Shown: piece after piece, positions 15,795 to 25,068 of the stretch
Layout of the letters: every line of letters begins with the position of its first letter
How positions within the stretch are numbered: the first letter of the stretch is position 1
Assembly: GCF_039539485.1 (NCBI RefSeq)
Contig: NZ_BAABDF010000007.1
Location: 558,001-622,000, forward strand
DNA: 64,000 nt
From: Celeribacter arenosi
GTDB lineage: Bacteria > Pseudomonadota > Alphaproteobacteria > Rhodobacterales > Rhodobacteraceae
Reading direction: 5' to 3'
Program-made: the position numbers and the translations under genes
The notes under the pieces: model-generated
The model's input: the letters and a program-made list of their open reading frames with translations, nothing else
Told to the model about the DNA's origin: nothing
The model's database searches: none

Positions 15795-17528
15795 TCAGTC
15801 GGTCCAGCAGCTCACCAATGTGCTTAGATTGCGACCCAGCTCAACGAGATCGGGATCCGACAATGCCTCTGTCGCCTCGCTGGCGGCAACGGTAACACCG
15901 GCCTCGGAGAGGAAGGAGACAAGCTTTTCCATGTCGTAGGCAAAGGACACGTTTTCAGGCAATGCGCGCGACGACGCGGAATGCGGCGCAAGGATACCGA
16001 TAACCCCGCCAGCAGAATTAAAAAGCGGTCCACCGGCCTCGCCAGGCAGGGTCGTCATGTCCAGACGTAGCAGGTCGGTTTCGCCCGCCAAACCGCGATG
16101 CTCTGCCAGAATGCCGTAGTTCAGTGTGGGTGCGCCGAGGCGACCTTCATACGCGAAACCCGACACGGCAACATCCGACTGGAGGCGTGGTAGATGGGCG
16201 TCAAAGCGTGCGACCGCCAAGGGCGCGACCGGTGTGGTCGGTGTCAGAAGGGCGAGACCGTCCGACATCGAGGTGACGGTGGCCTCGGTATTCTCGTCCA
16301 AGGTAATCTGGCGACAATTCTCGACCAAGGTGCTGGTGGTGAGTACCGCACCGGCATCGGAAACAAAGAAACCGGTGCCCACAGCATCCGCGCGCCGGAT
16401 TTCCAGACCCGCAAGGAGATCGATGTCCTGTTCCCCGCCCGCGCCATAGCTGTCGGGCAAAACGGCATCTCTGAGTGGCGTGAATGACTCCCGCATGGCC
16501 GCCAGCGCCAATTGGCGACGGCTTTCATCGCCGGCAGGCCAGATCAATGTCCACCCCTTCACCGTGCCGTCGAAAAGCCGGGCCTCCGTGTGACTCACAA
16601 TCTGATCGTTCGCCCCCACCAAAGTGAACGCCCGTTCTCCGCGTTCGCGTGGCCCTTCGACCGGCACGATTTCGAGTGTCTGCATGATCTCGTACAGACC
16701 GCCGAGTGTATCGCGATCTCCGGTTTGCGAGATCAGAAGAACCTGAACGCCCGACCCGTCTTTGGCACTGAATTTGGCGAACGGCGGTGTGTAGGCGTCA
16801 AAGGTTACAACCCCGAGCGGGAGATCGATTTCGATGCCCGCGACGTCGTCACTGACCCGTGCAATCCCGAGACCGTCGAGCACATTGCGATAGGAAGAAA
16901 GAACCATATCGCGTTGTTTGGTGCTCAGAACACCTGTGGGTTCAAACGCATTCGCGATTTGCCACGCGGCCATGGCGTTTCGCGTGCCCGGACCGAACGA
17001 ACCGTCAATCGCTGCCGAGTAATGGCCTGCGAATTTCAATGCGACCTGAAGGGCCTCACGCGCATCTCGGTCCAGTTCACGCTCGGATGCGCGGGCTTGT
17101 GCGGGAGTCTCTTCTGCGGGTGCGATCGGCTGGGCAACCTCAACGGGTGCATCGGTGGTGGCAGTTGGCGCAGGCGCACCCGCAATCGCTGCGAGCGACG
17201 CGCCGACGGGCCAGAACGGCGCTCCAAATCGGGACCCGTCCGATAAATAGGAATCCGAGGGGATTTGTCGTACCGCCAAGAGCGAACGACGGTAGGCGTC
17301 AGCTTCGTCATCGTCTGCGAAAGGGCCAATTGCAATCGCATGCCACCGGCCGGGCAAATCGAACCCGACCACATTGGGCAGGCTCGCCGAATAGCGCTGC
17401 GCGGCTTCTGTTGCTTGCGTCAGGGACGGCTGCGCTTCGATCTGGATCCAGGTTTCAGACCAAACAGCGGTCGAAGAGGCTAACATAGCTGCGACCCCGA
17501 TGGGGAGAGCGGCGAAAAGGCGTTTCAT
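15795..17528 (-). CDS. Exported SPOR/peptidoglycan-binding protein with inactive trypsin-like domain
   Basis: 577 aa. A signal peptide (1-24, ending VWS) precedes a SPOR-like N-terminal region (about 26-95). A linker rich in Pro/Ala/Thr follows, then a peptidoglycan_binding_1 domain (about 152-212: FAGHYSAAIDGSFGPGTRNAM), a middle domain (about 225-355) and a trypsin-like domain (about 375-545). In that last domain the His position is Thr (VLTTST, T400, where active relatives have TNAH). The Asp is kept (D423) and the catalytic Ser is Ala (GEAGGP, A498, in place of GNSGGP). Fold landmarks such as GTGFFVS remain. It should be a non-catalytic periplasmic protein that binds peptidoglycan. Confidence 0.85.
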   Translation of the reverse strand: MKRLFAALPIGVAAMLASSTAVWSETWIQIEAQPSLTQATEAAQRYSASLPNVVGFDLPGRWHAIAIGPFADDDEADAYRRSLLAVRQIPSDSYLSDGSRFGAPFWPVGASLAAIAGAPAPTATTDAPVEVAQPIAPAEETPAQARASERELDRDAREALQVALKFAGHYSAAIDGSFGPGTRNAMAAWQIANAFEPTGVLSTKQRDMVLSSYRNVLDGLGIARVSDDVAGIEIDLPLGVVTFDAYTPPFAKFSAKDGSGVQVLLISQTGDRDTLGGLYEIMQTLEIVPVEGPRERGERAFTLVGANDQIVSHTEARLFDGTVKGWTLIWPAGDESRRQLALAAMRESFTPLRDAVLPDSYGAGGEQDIDLLAGLEIRRADAVGTGFFVSDAGAVLTTSTLVENCRQITLDENTEATVTSMSDGLALLTPTTPVAPLAVARFDAHLPRLQSDVAVSGFAYEGRLGAPTLNYGILAEHRGLAGETDLLRLDMTTLPGEAGGPLFNSAGGVIGILAPHSASSRALPENVSFAYDMEKLVSFLSEAGVTVAASEATEALSDPDLVELGRNLSTLVSCWTD

Positions 17529-17690
17529 AAGAACCCTGACTTCCTGTGTGCGTTGGGTCCGTTCGACCCTTTCAAACTATTGAGGGGTAAAAAAACATGT
17601 TGAGCGGCAAGGTCAACACTCCGCGACCGTCTCGCGATCAAATTACAGTATGCGTCACGTAAAAGCGCCTTTCGAGGGCTCTACAACGCG

Positions 17691-17719
17691 TTGACGCCCC
17701 CCCGAGCCTCGCCTATTGA
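17691..17719 (+). promoter_or_regulatory. Probable glyQ promoter
   Basis: TTGACG (17691-17696) and TATTGA (17714-17719) are separated by exactly 17 bases and lie 30 bases before the glyQ ATG, a good housekeeping sigma-70 arrangement. Confidence 0.55.
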
Positions 17720-17748
17720 GTGGCCTGCAGCGAAAGTGCGAGGCGACC

Positions 17749-18690
17749 ATGTCCGACACCGTCCAGAAACCGCGGTCCTTTCAGGAAATCATCCTGCGGC
17801 TACAAACTTATTGGGCCGCCAAAGGGTGCGCCGTTCTTCAACCCTACGACATGGAAGTAGGTGCGGGAACGTTCCATCCGGCAACGACCCTGCGCTCGCT
17901 CGGCTCGACCCCATGGGCGGCGGCCTACGTTCAGCCCTCGCGGCGTCCAACCGATGGCCGCTACGGTGAGAACCCGAACCGCCTCCAACACTATTACCAG
18001 TTTCAGGTGCTCATCAAACCGAGCCCGCCAGACCTGCAGGAACTCTACCTCGGCTCCCTCAAAGCGATCGGTATTGATACCGAACTGCACGATATCCGCT
18101 TTGTAGAAGACGATTGGGAAAGCCCGACGCTCGGCGCTTGGGGGCTCGGCTGGGAAGTCTGGTGTGACGGCATGGAAGTGTCGCAGTTCACTTATTTCCA
18201 ACAGGTTGGGGGTCATGATTGCCGACCCGTGTCGGGTGAGCTGACTTATGGTCTCGAACGACTCGCGATGTATGTGCTGGGCATTGATCACGTCATGGAT
18301 ATGCCGTTCAACGATCCACAGGCGCCCATCGCGCTAAGCTATGGCGACATCTTCAAACAGACAGAAGAAGAATACTCACGCCACAACTTCGACGCCGCGA
18401 ATACACAGACACTCCTCAAGCATTTCGAAGAGGCCGAGGCCGAGTGCCATTCGCTCCTCGCCGTCGACGCCGAGGACCCGAAAACCGGCAAGCGGATCAT
18501 CATGGTCCATCCTGCCTATGACCAATGCATCAAAGCCAGCCACATCTTCAATTTGCTGGACGCGCGCGGTGTGATCTCCGTCACCGAACGTCAGGCCTAC
18601 ATCGGTCGCGTTCGCACCTTGGCGAAAGCCTGCGCAGATGCCTTTGTTCAAACGACAGCGGGCGGTCATGTGGCCGAGGCGGTTGAGTGA
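17749..18690 (+). CDS. glyQ: Glycyl-tRNA synthetase alpha subunit
   Basis: 313 aa from the ATG at 17749; a longer frame from 17716 lacks family similarity. Forms the alpha2beta2 glycyl-tRNA synthetase with GlyS and holds the aminoacylation active site. Hallmark sequences include AAKGCAVLQPYDMEVGAGTFHPAT, RPTDGRYGENPNRLQHYYQFQV and SGELTYGLERLAMYV (class II motif 3). The stop is one base before the start of the small DUF6446-like gene, so glyQ, that gene and glyS form an operon. Confidence 0.97.
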   Translation: MSDTVQKPRSFQEIILRLQTYWAAKGCAVLQPYDMEVGAGTFHPATTLRSLGSTPWAAAYVQPSRRPTDGRYGENPNRLQHYYQFQVLIKPSPPDLQELYLGSLKAIGIDTELHDIRFVEDDWESPTLGAWGLGWEVWCDGMEVSQFTYFQQVGGHDCRPVSGELTYGLERLAMYVLGIDHVMDMPFNDPQAPIALSYGDIFKQTEEEYSRHNFDAANTQTLLKHFEEAEAECHSLLAVDAEDPKTGKRIIMVHPAYDQCIKASHIFNLLDARGVISVTERQAYIGRVRTLAKACADAFVQTTAGGHVAEAVE

Positions 18691-18691
18691 T

Positions 18692-19210
18692 ATGAACGGT
18701 AAGTGGGTTGCAGGTGGGATTGTGGGCGCTTCTTTGATTTTCGGTGCGGCGCTCTATTACAGTCAGGTCTATGCCTACTATGAGCGTCTGGATGCCTCCG
18801 CTCCTGCGTCTGAAGTCACGGCGGCTACAGTTGTCGGCACGTCCGAAGACCTTTTGGCGACCGATTTCACCGGCATAGACGCTGAAACCTCACCGATCCG
18901 GTTTCGGGCCTGTTTTACAACCCCGCTTAGCCTCGCAATGATCACGGAAACTTTTGAACCCTACGATGATGCCACGCCGCTCGTCGCGCCGAATTGGTTT
19001 TCCTGCTTTGATGCGGACCAGATCGGCATGGATATCGAGAACGGTAACGCGATCTCTATCCTTGGCGAGGCAAACATCCACTACGGCATCGACCGCGTGA
19101 TCGCCGTTTATCCGGACGGTCGCGGTTTCGCGTGGAACCAGATCAACCCTTGTGGCGAGGCCGTATTTGACGGCGATCCCGCACCCGCTGGCTGCCCGCC
19201 CGCGCCTTGA
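18692..19210 (+). CDS. DUF6446-like membrane-anchored protein between glyQ and glyS
   Basis: 172 aa from the ATG at 18692 (one base after the glyQ TGA). An N-terminal transmembrane anchor spans about residues 4-23, after a short NGKW head. The remainder is an acidic periplasmic-type domain with four cysteines (RACF, WFSCF, NPCG, AGCP), which may form disulfides. In Rhodobacteraceae a gene of this kind regularly sits between the two glycyl-tRNA synthetase genes. I see no motif linking it to translation. Function unknown; the operon position is conserved, so an accidental insertion is unlikely. Confidence 0.75.
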   Translation: MNGKWVAGGIVGASLIFGAALYYSQVYAYYERLDASAPASEVTAATVVGTSEDLLATDFTGIDAETSPIRFRACFTTPLSLAMITETFEPYDDATPLVAPNWFSCFDADQIGMDIENGNAISILGEANIHYGIDRVIAVYPDGRGFAWNQINPCGEAVFDGDPAPAGCPPAP

Positions 19211-19221
19211 AGGACACAGAT

Positions 19222-21450
19222 ATGGCCGACCTCCTGATTGAACTCTATTCCGAGGAAATTCCCGCGCGCATGCAAAAACGCGCCAGCGAGGACCTGAAGA
19301 AACGCGTCACTGACGGTTTGGTTGAGGCAGGGTTGACCTATGCGTCGGCAGGCGCGTTTGCGACGCCACGCCGGCTGGCGTTGTCGGTCGATGGGCTTTT
19401 AACGGAATCTGTGACGACGGTTGAGGAACGCAAAGGGCCGCGCGTCGATGCGCCCGAGAAAGCTCTCGAAGGGTTCCTGCGCGGGGCAGGGGTGTCCAAA
19501 GAAAGCCTGGAAATCCGCGACGAGAAAAAGGGTCAGGTCTATGTGGCCAAGATCACAAAACCCGGCAGGCCAGCTGCCGAGATCGTGGCCGAGGTTTTGG
19601 AAGCGACCATTCGCAATTTCCCATGGCCCAAGTCCATGCGCTGGGGCAATGGGTCGCTCAAATGGGTTCGCCCTTTGCACAGCATCCTGTGCATCCTGAG
19701 CGACGAAGGCGGCGCCGAAGTTGTGCCTCTGGAAATCGACGGCATCACGGCGGGCAACACGGCATGGGGCCATCGTTTCATGGCGCCCGAATCCTTTTCG
19801 GTGGCATCATTTGACGACTATGTCGCGAAACTCAGCCGTCATTTCGTCATTCTCGACGCGCAGGCCCGTTCGGAAACGATCTGGCATGACGCCACAAACG
19901 CGGCCTTCGCCCAAGGGTTGGAGGTCGTCGAGGACCGTGGGCTGCTCGCCGAAGTGGCCGGTCTGGTCGAATGGCCGGTGATGCTGATGGGCGATATCGG
20001 CGCGGATTTCCTCGACCTGCCGCCCGAGGTTCTGCAGACGTCGATGAAAGAGCACCAAAAGTTCTTCTCCGTGAGAAACCCGCGCACCGGTCGCATCGAG
20101 AAATTCGTCACCGTCGCCAACCGCGAAACGGCAGATCACGGCGCGACCATTCTGGCGGGCAACCAGAAAGTGCTCGCCGCGCGCCTGTCGGATGCCAAAT
20201 TTTTTTGGGAGAACGACCTTCGCACCGTCGCGCGCGGGGGCCTGGAAGCCCTGGCTGCGCCACTGGACAAAGTCACGTTCCACAACAAACTCGGCACGGT
20301 CAGCGACCAGATCAAACGGATTTCCGCACTCGCCCGCGATATTGCGCCCGTGGTCGGTGCAGACGCAGCAGAAGCAGCCTTGGCCGCCACGGTTGCCAAG
20401 GCCGATCTTTCGTCGGAAATGGTTTATGAATTCCCCGAATTGCAAGGCACAATGGGGCGCTATTACGCGCAGAAGGCAGGTTTGTCCGATGGCGTTGCCG
20501 ACGCGTGCCGCGACCACTACGCGCCTCTAGGCCCCTCCGATGACGTTCCGACGCAACCCGTTTCCGTCGCGGTAGCCATCGCCGAAAAACTCGACAAACT
20601 CACTGGTTTCTGGGCGATTGATGAAAAGCCGACGGGGTCCAAAGATCCGTTTGCACTGCGTCGCGCCGCATTGGGCCTGATCCGTCTCTTGGTCGCCAAC
20701 GACGTGCGGCTTCATCTTGATCGTTTCATCGACACGCAACTTCTGGCGCATCAGATTTCCCTCGTCGCCGAAGGCGATGGCGTGATCGATACCCTCAAAG
20801 AAATCCTCGAAGCGATTGCCGAGCACGGTGTTTTCGGCGCGGCCTTTGATGCGATTGCGGACAAACTGGACGACAAATCGACCAAAGCCGCCAAGGATGC
20901 CGCCGGCCCGCTACCTGACACGTCAGCCGACCTCCTCGGGTTCATCCATGACCGTCTCAAAGTATTCCTGCGCGATGAAGGCATCCGCCATGACGTCATC
21001 GACGCTTGCCTCGCCATGGCAGGCAATGACGACATCACACTTTTGGTGAAACGCGCCCGCGCGCTTTCCCAAACGCTCGCCACCGAAGACGGGGCGAACC
21101 TCATCCAGGGTTTCAAACGCGCAAATAACATCCTCACCCAAGCCGAGGAAAAAGACGGCGTCGAATACTCTTACGGCCCTGACATCAAATTCGCTGAATC
21201 CGACACAGAACGTGCACTTTTTGCCGCCCTCGACGTGGCAGAAACCAAAATTTCGCCCGCCATGAAGAGCGAAGATTTCGCATCCGCCATGGCCGCAATG
21301 GCGGGATTGCGTGGGCCCGTGGACGCGTTTTTCGAGGCCGTTCAGGTCAATGCCGATAACGATATCATTCGCCGAAACCGGCTAAACCTGCTGGGACGCA
21401 TCCGCGACACTTGTCTTTCTGTGGCTGATCTGACGCGCATCGAGGGGTAG
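19222..21450 (+). CDS. glyS: Glycyl-tRNA synthetase beta subunit
   Basis: 742 aa from the ATG at 19222; the frame also opens at a TTG five codons earlier. Beta subunit of the bacterial heterotetrameric enzyme, which binds tRNA-Gly and is essential for activity. Recognisable family segments are LLIELYSEEIPARMQ at the start, FPWPKSMRWG, VLQTSMKEHQKFFSV, LSDAKFFWENDL and the KPTGSKDPFALRRAA region. The C-terminal part contains the HD-like and anticodon-binding (DALR-type) domains. It begins 11 bases after the DUF6446-like gene. Confidence 0.97.
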   Translation: MADLLIELYSEEIPARMQKRASEDLKKRVTDGLVEAGLTYASAGAFATPRRLALSVDGLLTESVTTVEERKGPRVDAPEKALEGFLRGAGVSKESLEIRDEKKGQVYVAKITKPGRPAAEIVAEVLEATIRNFPWPKSMRWGNGSLKWVRPLHSILCILSDEGGAEVVPLEIDGITAGNTAWGHRFMAPESFSVASFDDYVAKLSRHFVILDAQARSETIWHDATNAAFAQGLEVVEDRGLLAEVAGLVEWPVMLMGDIGADFLDLPPEVLQTSMKEHQKFFSVRNPRTGRIEKFVTVANRETADHGATILAGNQKVLAARLSDAKFFWENDLRTVARGGLEALAAPLDKVTFHNKLGTVSDQIKRISALARDIAPVVGADAAEAALAATVAKADLSSEMVYEFPELQGTMGRYYAQKAGLSDGVADACRDHYAPLGPSDDVPTQPVSVAVAIAEKLDKLTGFWAIDEKPTGSKDPFALRRAALGLIRLLVANDVRLHLDRFIDTQLLAHQISLVAEGDGVIDTLKEILEAIAEHGVFGAAFDAIADKLDDKSTKAAKDAAGPLPDTSADLLGFIHDRLKVFLRDEGIRHDVIDACLAMAGNDDITLLVKRARALSQTLATEDGANLIQGFKRANNILTQAEEKDGVEYSYGPDIKFAESDTERALFAALDVAETKISPAMKSEDFASAMAAMAGLRGPVDAFFEAVQVNADNDIIRRNRLNLLGRIRDTCLSVADLTRIEG

Positions 21451-21460
21451 TTCCCTAACG

Positions 21461-21482
21461 AACCCTTGCGCGCGCAAAGGTT
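21461..21482. repeat. Inverted repeat between glyS and the PPDK-like gene
   Basis: AACC-C-TTGCG and CGCAA-A-GGTT are near-perfect inverted arms around a GC core (one C/A mismatch). It lies 11 bases after the glyS stop. No T-run follows, so either a weak hairpin in the transcript or a protein-binding palindrome. Confidence 0.4.
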
Positions 21483-21536
21483 TAAGTTGCGGCCTGCAAG
21501 GGGGCAGCGTACCCTTTCGCGCGAAGGAGTGCCGCA

Positions 21537-24071
21537 GTGCAGCAAGATAGTGACATTCTCGGATTCACACGCGTTCGCCGCGTGGCCCCCATCGGTATCG
21601 CCACCCATGGCGGGCGGGCAAAGTGCCTTCAGCGGTTGATCCGCCTCGATTTGCCGGTGCCCGAAACCGTCGCCATCTCCTTTGATATGGTGCACCGCTT
21701 GGCGGAAGGGGAGCTCTTCGATATCGCGGCCCTTTTGCGCGTATTTGGTGAGCGCCCACTCTTGTCCGTGCGGCCATCATCAGAGGATCCCGACTGGGGT
21801 GGTCCCGGTGCGATCCTCAATATCGGCATGAATGACCAGCGTCAGAGTGAGCTCGCGGCAAAATACGGGCAACATACCGCAGACCGTCTCTACCTCGAAT
21901 TTGTGCAAACTTATTCGGTGAATGTAGAGCGTGTGGACGCAGAATTGTTCGAATTTGACGGGTCGGTCGATTTAGGGGACGCCGTTCGCGCTGCCAAAGT
22001 GGCCTATCTCGAAGAAACTGGTGAAGACTTTCCACAGGATCCGGCCGTGCAATTGGGCCAAGTCCTGCGATCGATGGCGCGCGCATGGGAAGGCACCACT
22101 GCGCGACTATTGCGCCAGGCGAAAGGCGCCCCCGCAGATGCGGGCCTGGGACTGGTCGTGCAGGCGATGTCACTCGCCCTTGGTGATGGTGAATGCGGCC
22201 ATGGCGTCGTCCAACTCGTTGACGGTGAAACCGGTGCCCCCGGCACATACGGGACTTACAAACGGCATACGCCGGCAATCGATCCCCACAATGCGCCGTC
22301 CATGCCGCTCGCCTCCGAGAGCGAAAAGTCATTCCAGTACGACCAACCTGAACTGTTCAGAGCCATTGTCGAGGCAACGCAGCTTTGCCGTCACCGTCTG
22401 CGCGACGAAATGGAGCTGAAGTTCACGATCGACAATGGTGAACTGCGCGTGCTCGACGCCATCCGCGTTCCGCGGTCGTCTCGCGCTGGCCTGCGCGTGG
22501 CCGTTCAACTCGCCGAAGACGGAATTATTCCGCGCCATGAGGCGATTTTGCGGGTTCCGGCTCGATCGCTCACCGAATTATTGCACCCGCGGGTCGACCC
22601 GTTGGCCCGCCGCGCTGTGGTGGCCCATGGGATCGCCGCGAGCCCGGGGGGCGCCTGTGGCCGGATCGTTTTCACGTCATCTGCCGCTCAGGCGCATGAA
22701 GCCAGAGGCGAGGCCTGCATTCTGGTCCGCCGCGAAACCGCCCCCGAAGACATTCGCGGGATGCATTCATCCGTTGGTGTGCTGACCGAACGGGGCGGAG
22801 TTACGTCACATGCGGCAGTGATCGCGCGCGGTATGGGCGTGCCGTGCGTCGTCGGTGCCTCGATCCGTATCAATACCCGCGCAGGCACTGTCACATTGGA
22901 AGATGGTCGTGAGCTGAAAGAGGGCGACATTCTCACCATCGACGGGACTGCCGGCGAAGCGTTGATGGGCGAGGCGAAGATGCTCCCGCCCGCAAAAGAT
23001 CATTGGTATCTGACACTTATGGATTGGGCGGACAGCATTCGCGATCTTGGTGTTCGCGCCAATGCCGACACGCCGACCGACGCCGCCATGGCGCGGGACT
23101 TCAAAGCAGAAGGCATTGGTCTTTGCCGAACGGAGCATATGTTTTTTGAAGGTGACCGCCTGACTGTGATGCGCGAAATGATTTTCGCAGACGGCAACAA
23201 CGACCGCCGCGAAGCCATCGCCCGCCTCCTGCCGATGCAACGTTCCGATTTCATCGAACTGTTTCGCATCATGGAAGGCCTGCCGGTCTGTATCCGTCTG
23301 TTCGATCCGCCTTTGCACGAATTCCTGCCAAGCGACCGACGGGGTGCCCGCGAATTGGCGGACGCACTGGATCGGCCTCTATCGGAGGTGACGCGCCGGA
23401 TTGAATGGCTGTCCGAGTTCAACCCGATGCTCGGGATGCGCGGCGTCCGTTTGGGCATCACCTTCCCTGAAATCTACGAAATGCAGGCCCGCGCGATTTT
23501 CGAGGCAACGATTGAGGCCTCCAAATCCGGCCGTGCGGTTGTTCCCGAAATCATGATCCCGCTGGTTTCCGCCAAGCGTGAGGTGGAACTCGTCAAAACC
23601 CAGATCGACGGCGTTGCCGCCGCTGTGCGCAATGAAACGGGTGCTGACTTTACCTATCGTCTGGGGGTCATGGTTGAAACGCCACGCGCCGCGCTTCGTG
23701 CTGACGAGATCGCACAGCATGCGGCGTTCCTGTCATTTGGTACAAACGATCTCACCCAGATGACATATGGTTTGTCACGCGACGATGCGGGCCGGTTTAT
23801 GAACGCCTACGTTCAGCAGGGCGTTTTTCCCGAGGACCCGTTCCATACCTTGGACACCGAAGGGGTCGGCGAGCTTCTCGAAATCGGCGCAGCGCGGGGG
23901 CGAAAATCCTCACCGAATCTCACGTTGGCGGTTTGCGGGGAACATGGCGGGAATCCCGAATCCATTGCCTTCTGTAGGGCTGCCGGTTTCGATTATGTGT
24001 CGTGCTCTCCCTTCCGGGTTCCGGTGGCACGGTTGGCTGCGGCACAACTTGTCGCAGCAGAAATCAAGTAG
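21537..24071 (+). CDS. Pyruvate,phosphate dikinase-like PEP-utilising enzyme
   Basis: 844 aa from a GTG at 21537 with GAAGGAG eight bases upstream. The phosphohistidine domain carries the catalytic His in GGVTSHAAVIARGMG (H425). The C-terminal PEP/pyruvate barrel has GIGLCRTEHMFF, VCIRLFDPPLHEFLP and the ending VSCSPFRVPVARLAAA with the catalytic Cys. The N-terminal ATP-grasp part is divergent: the glycine-rich GGKGANL-type loop is replaced by IATHGGRAKC, and the usual GVAFTRNPSTG motif reads GHGVVQLVDGETG. It is also shorter than standard PPDK (about 880-900 aa). It could be a PPDK with altered nucleotide specificity or a distinct phosphotransferase; the gene symbol is withheld for this reason. 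Confidence 0.8.
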   Translation: MQQDSDILGFTRVRRVAPIGIATHGGRAKCLQRLIRLDLPVPETVAISFDMVHRLAEGELFDIAALLRVFGERPLLSVRPSSEDPDWGGPGAILNIGMNDQRQSELAAKYGQHTADRLYLEFVQTYSVNVERVDAELFEFDGSVDLGDAVRAAKVAYLEETGEDFPQDPAVQLGQVLRSMARAWEGTTARLLRQAKGAPADAGLGLVVQAMSLALGDGECGHGVVQLVDGETGAPGTYGTYKRHTPAIDPHNAPSMPLASESEKSFQYDQPELFRAIVEATQLCRHRLRDEMELKFTIDNGELRVLDAIRVPRSSRAGLRVAVQLAEDGIIPRHEAILRVPARSLTELLHPRVDPLARRAVVAHGIAASPGGACGRIVFTSSAAQAHEARGEACILVRRETAPEDIRGMHSSVGVLTERGGVTSHAAVIARGMGVPCVVGASIRINTRAGTVTLEDGRELKEGDILTIDGTAGEALMGEAKMLPPAKDHWYLTLMDWADSIRDLGVRANADTPTDAAMARDFKAEGIGLCRTEHMFFEGDRLTVMREMIFADGNNDRREAIARLLPMQRSDFIELFRIMEGLPVCIRLFDPPLHEFLPSDRRGARELADALDRPLSEVTRRIEWLSEFNPMLGMRGVRLGITFPEIYEMQARAIFEATIEASKSGRAVVPEIMIPLVSAKREVELVKTQIDGVAAAVRNETGADFTYRLGVMVETPRAALRADEIAQHAAFLSFGTNDLTQMTYGLSRDDAGRFMNAYVQQGVFPEDPFHTLDTEGVGELLEIGAARGRKSSPNLTLAVCGEHGGNPESIAFCRAAGFDYVSCSPFRVPVARLAAAQLVAAEIK

Positions 24072-24274
24072 ATCGGCATTATGGTTAACGCGTTGTAAAG
24101 TAATACAAAAACGCGTATTTTTGACCTCGTGACCGGCGACTTTCCGCCACATTTTCGCCTGCTTTACCTCTCCGTCCGGGCCCTGCACTGGACCTTTGAG
24201 CACTTTTCTCTTAGGTAAGCCGCCGAAATGCCACCGTGAGGCCCGCCATGTTGGGGGGCGCAATGGAGGGGTCC

Positions 24275-24955
24275 ATGAAAAGTTTTAAAGGCCTTCGGGC
24301 GCTTGCCATTTGTCTGGCTTTCGTCTCCGCGCAGGCTGTGCATGCGGATGTGACGCTTAGTCAGTCCAACAATCCCAAGCTCGCGCTGGGTGCGGAACTA
24401 ACCGCGCTGTTTGCGCAAGAGCATAGTGCGATGGAGACCGTTGACACCTCCGCCGTATCCCGTGTCCTCGCACAATATAAACCCAAGCCAAAGCCAACGC
24501 CGCCTGTGCAGATTTCCTACACGCGCGAATATCTGGACTCTCTGCCCGAAGCCAACGGCGGCGAGGATTTCAAATGCCTCTCCGAAGCACTCTATTTTGA
24601 GGCCCGCGGCGAAAGTGTTCAGGGTCAGTTTGCAGTCGCTGAGGTGATTTTGAACCGTGTTTCTTCACCTGCTTTTCCAAGCTCGGTGTGCAGCGTTGTA
24701 AATCAGGGCACGGGCGCTTTGCACCGATGCCAATTCTCCTACACATGCGACGGTCGCGCAGAAGCGATCCACGAAGAGGGCGCGTTCGAACGCGTCGCCA
24801 AGGTCGCGCGGATGATGTTGGATGGTGCGCCACGTCGCCTGACTTCTGGTGCAACGCATTACCACACCAATGCGGTTTCGCCGCGGTGGGCCCAGAAATT
24901 TGCCCGCACTGCGCAAATCGGCGTCCATTTCTTTTACCGGATGCCACAGGCCTGA
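24275..24955 (+). CDS. SleB-type cell wall hydrolase
   Basis: 226 aa from the ATG at 24275, which has GGAGGGG just upstream. Upstream in-frame starts at 24236 and 24263 are less likely. Residues 1-24 form a signal peptide (ending VHA). The C-terminal Hydrolase_2 domain (about 100-226) shows SEALYFEARGES with the catalytic Glu, LNRVSSPAFP, CQFSYTCDG and GATHYHTNAV, typical of SleB/CwlJ-like peptidoglycan lytic enzymes. The middle has a Lys/Pro linker (KPKPKPTPPV). It probably acts in the periplasm on peptidoglycan. A near-consensus CtrA half-site pair (TTAA-N7-TAAA) lies at 24085-24099, far upstream. Confidence 0.88.
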   Translation: MKSFKGLRALAICLAFVSAQAVHADVTLSQSNNPKLALGAELTALFAQEHSAMETVDTSAVSRVLAQYKPKPKPTPPVQISYTREYLDSLPEANGGEDFKCLSEALYFEARGESVQGQFAVAEVILNRVSSPAFPSSVCSVVNQGTGALHRCQFSYTCDGRAEAIHEEGAFERVAKVARMMLDGAPRRLTSGATHYHTNAVSPRWAQKFARTAQIGVHFFYRMPQA

Positions 24956-25068
24956 GGCGGCCACAGATAGGCGGGTCGTTGCCGCGCGCGGGTTAAGCGC
25001 GCGGTGTTTGGCTTGGACCTCGGGGCGAAAACGCGGTAGCTAGTCGGCAAACAGCCACTCAGGTGCCC

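Noticed and set aside
24085..24099. Near-consensus CtrA box (TTAA-N7-TAAA) before the SleB-type gene
   Set aside because: One mismatch and about 175 bases from the start codon; kept only as a remark in the gene entry.
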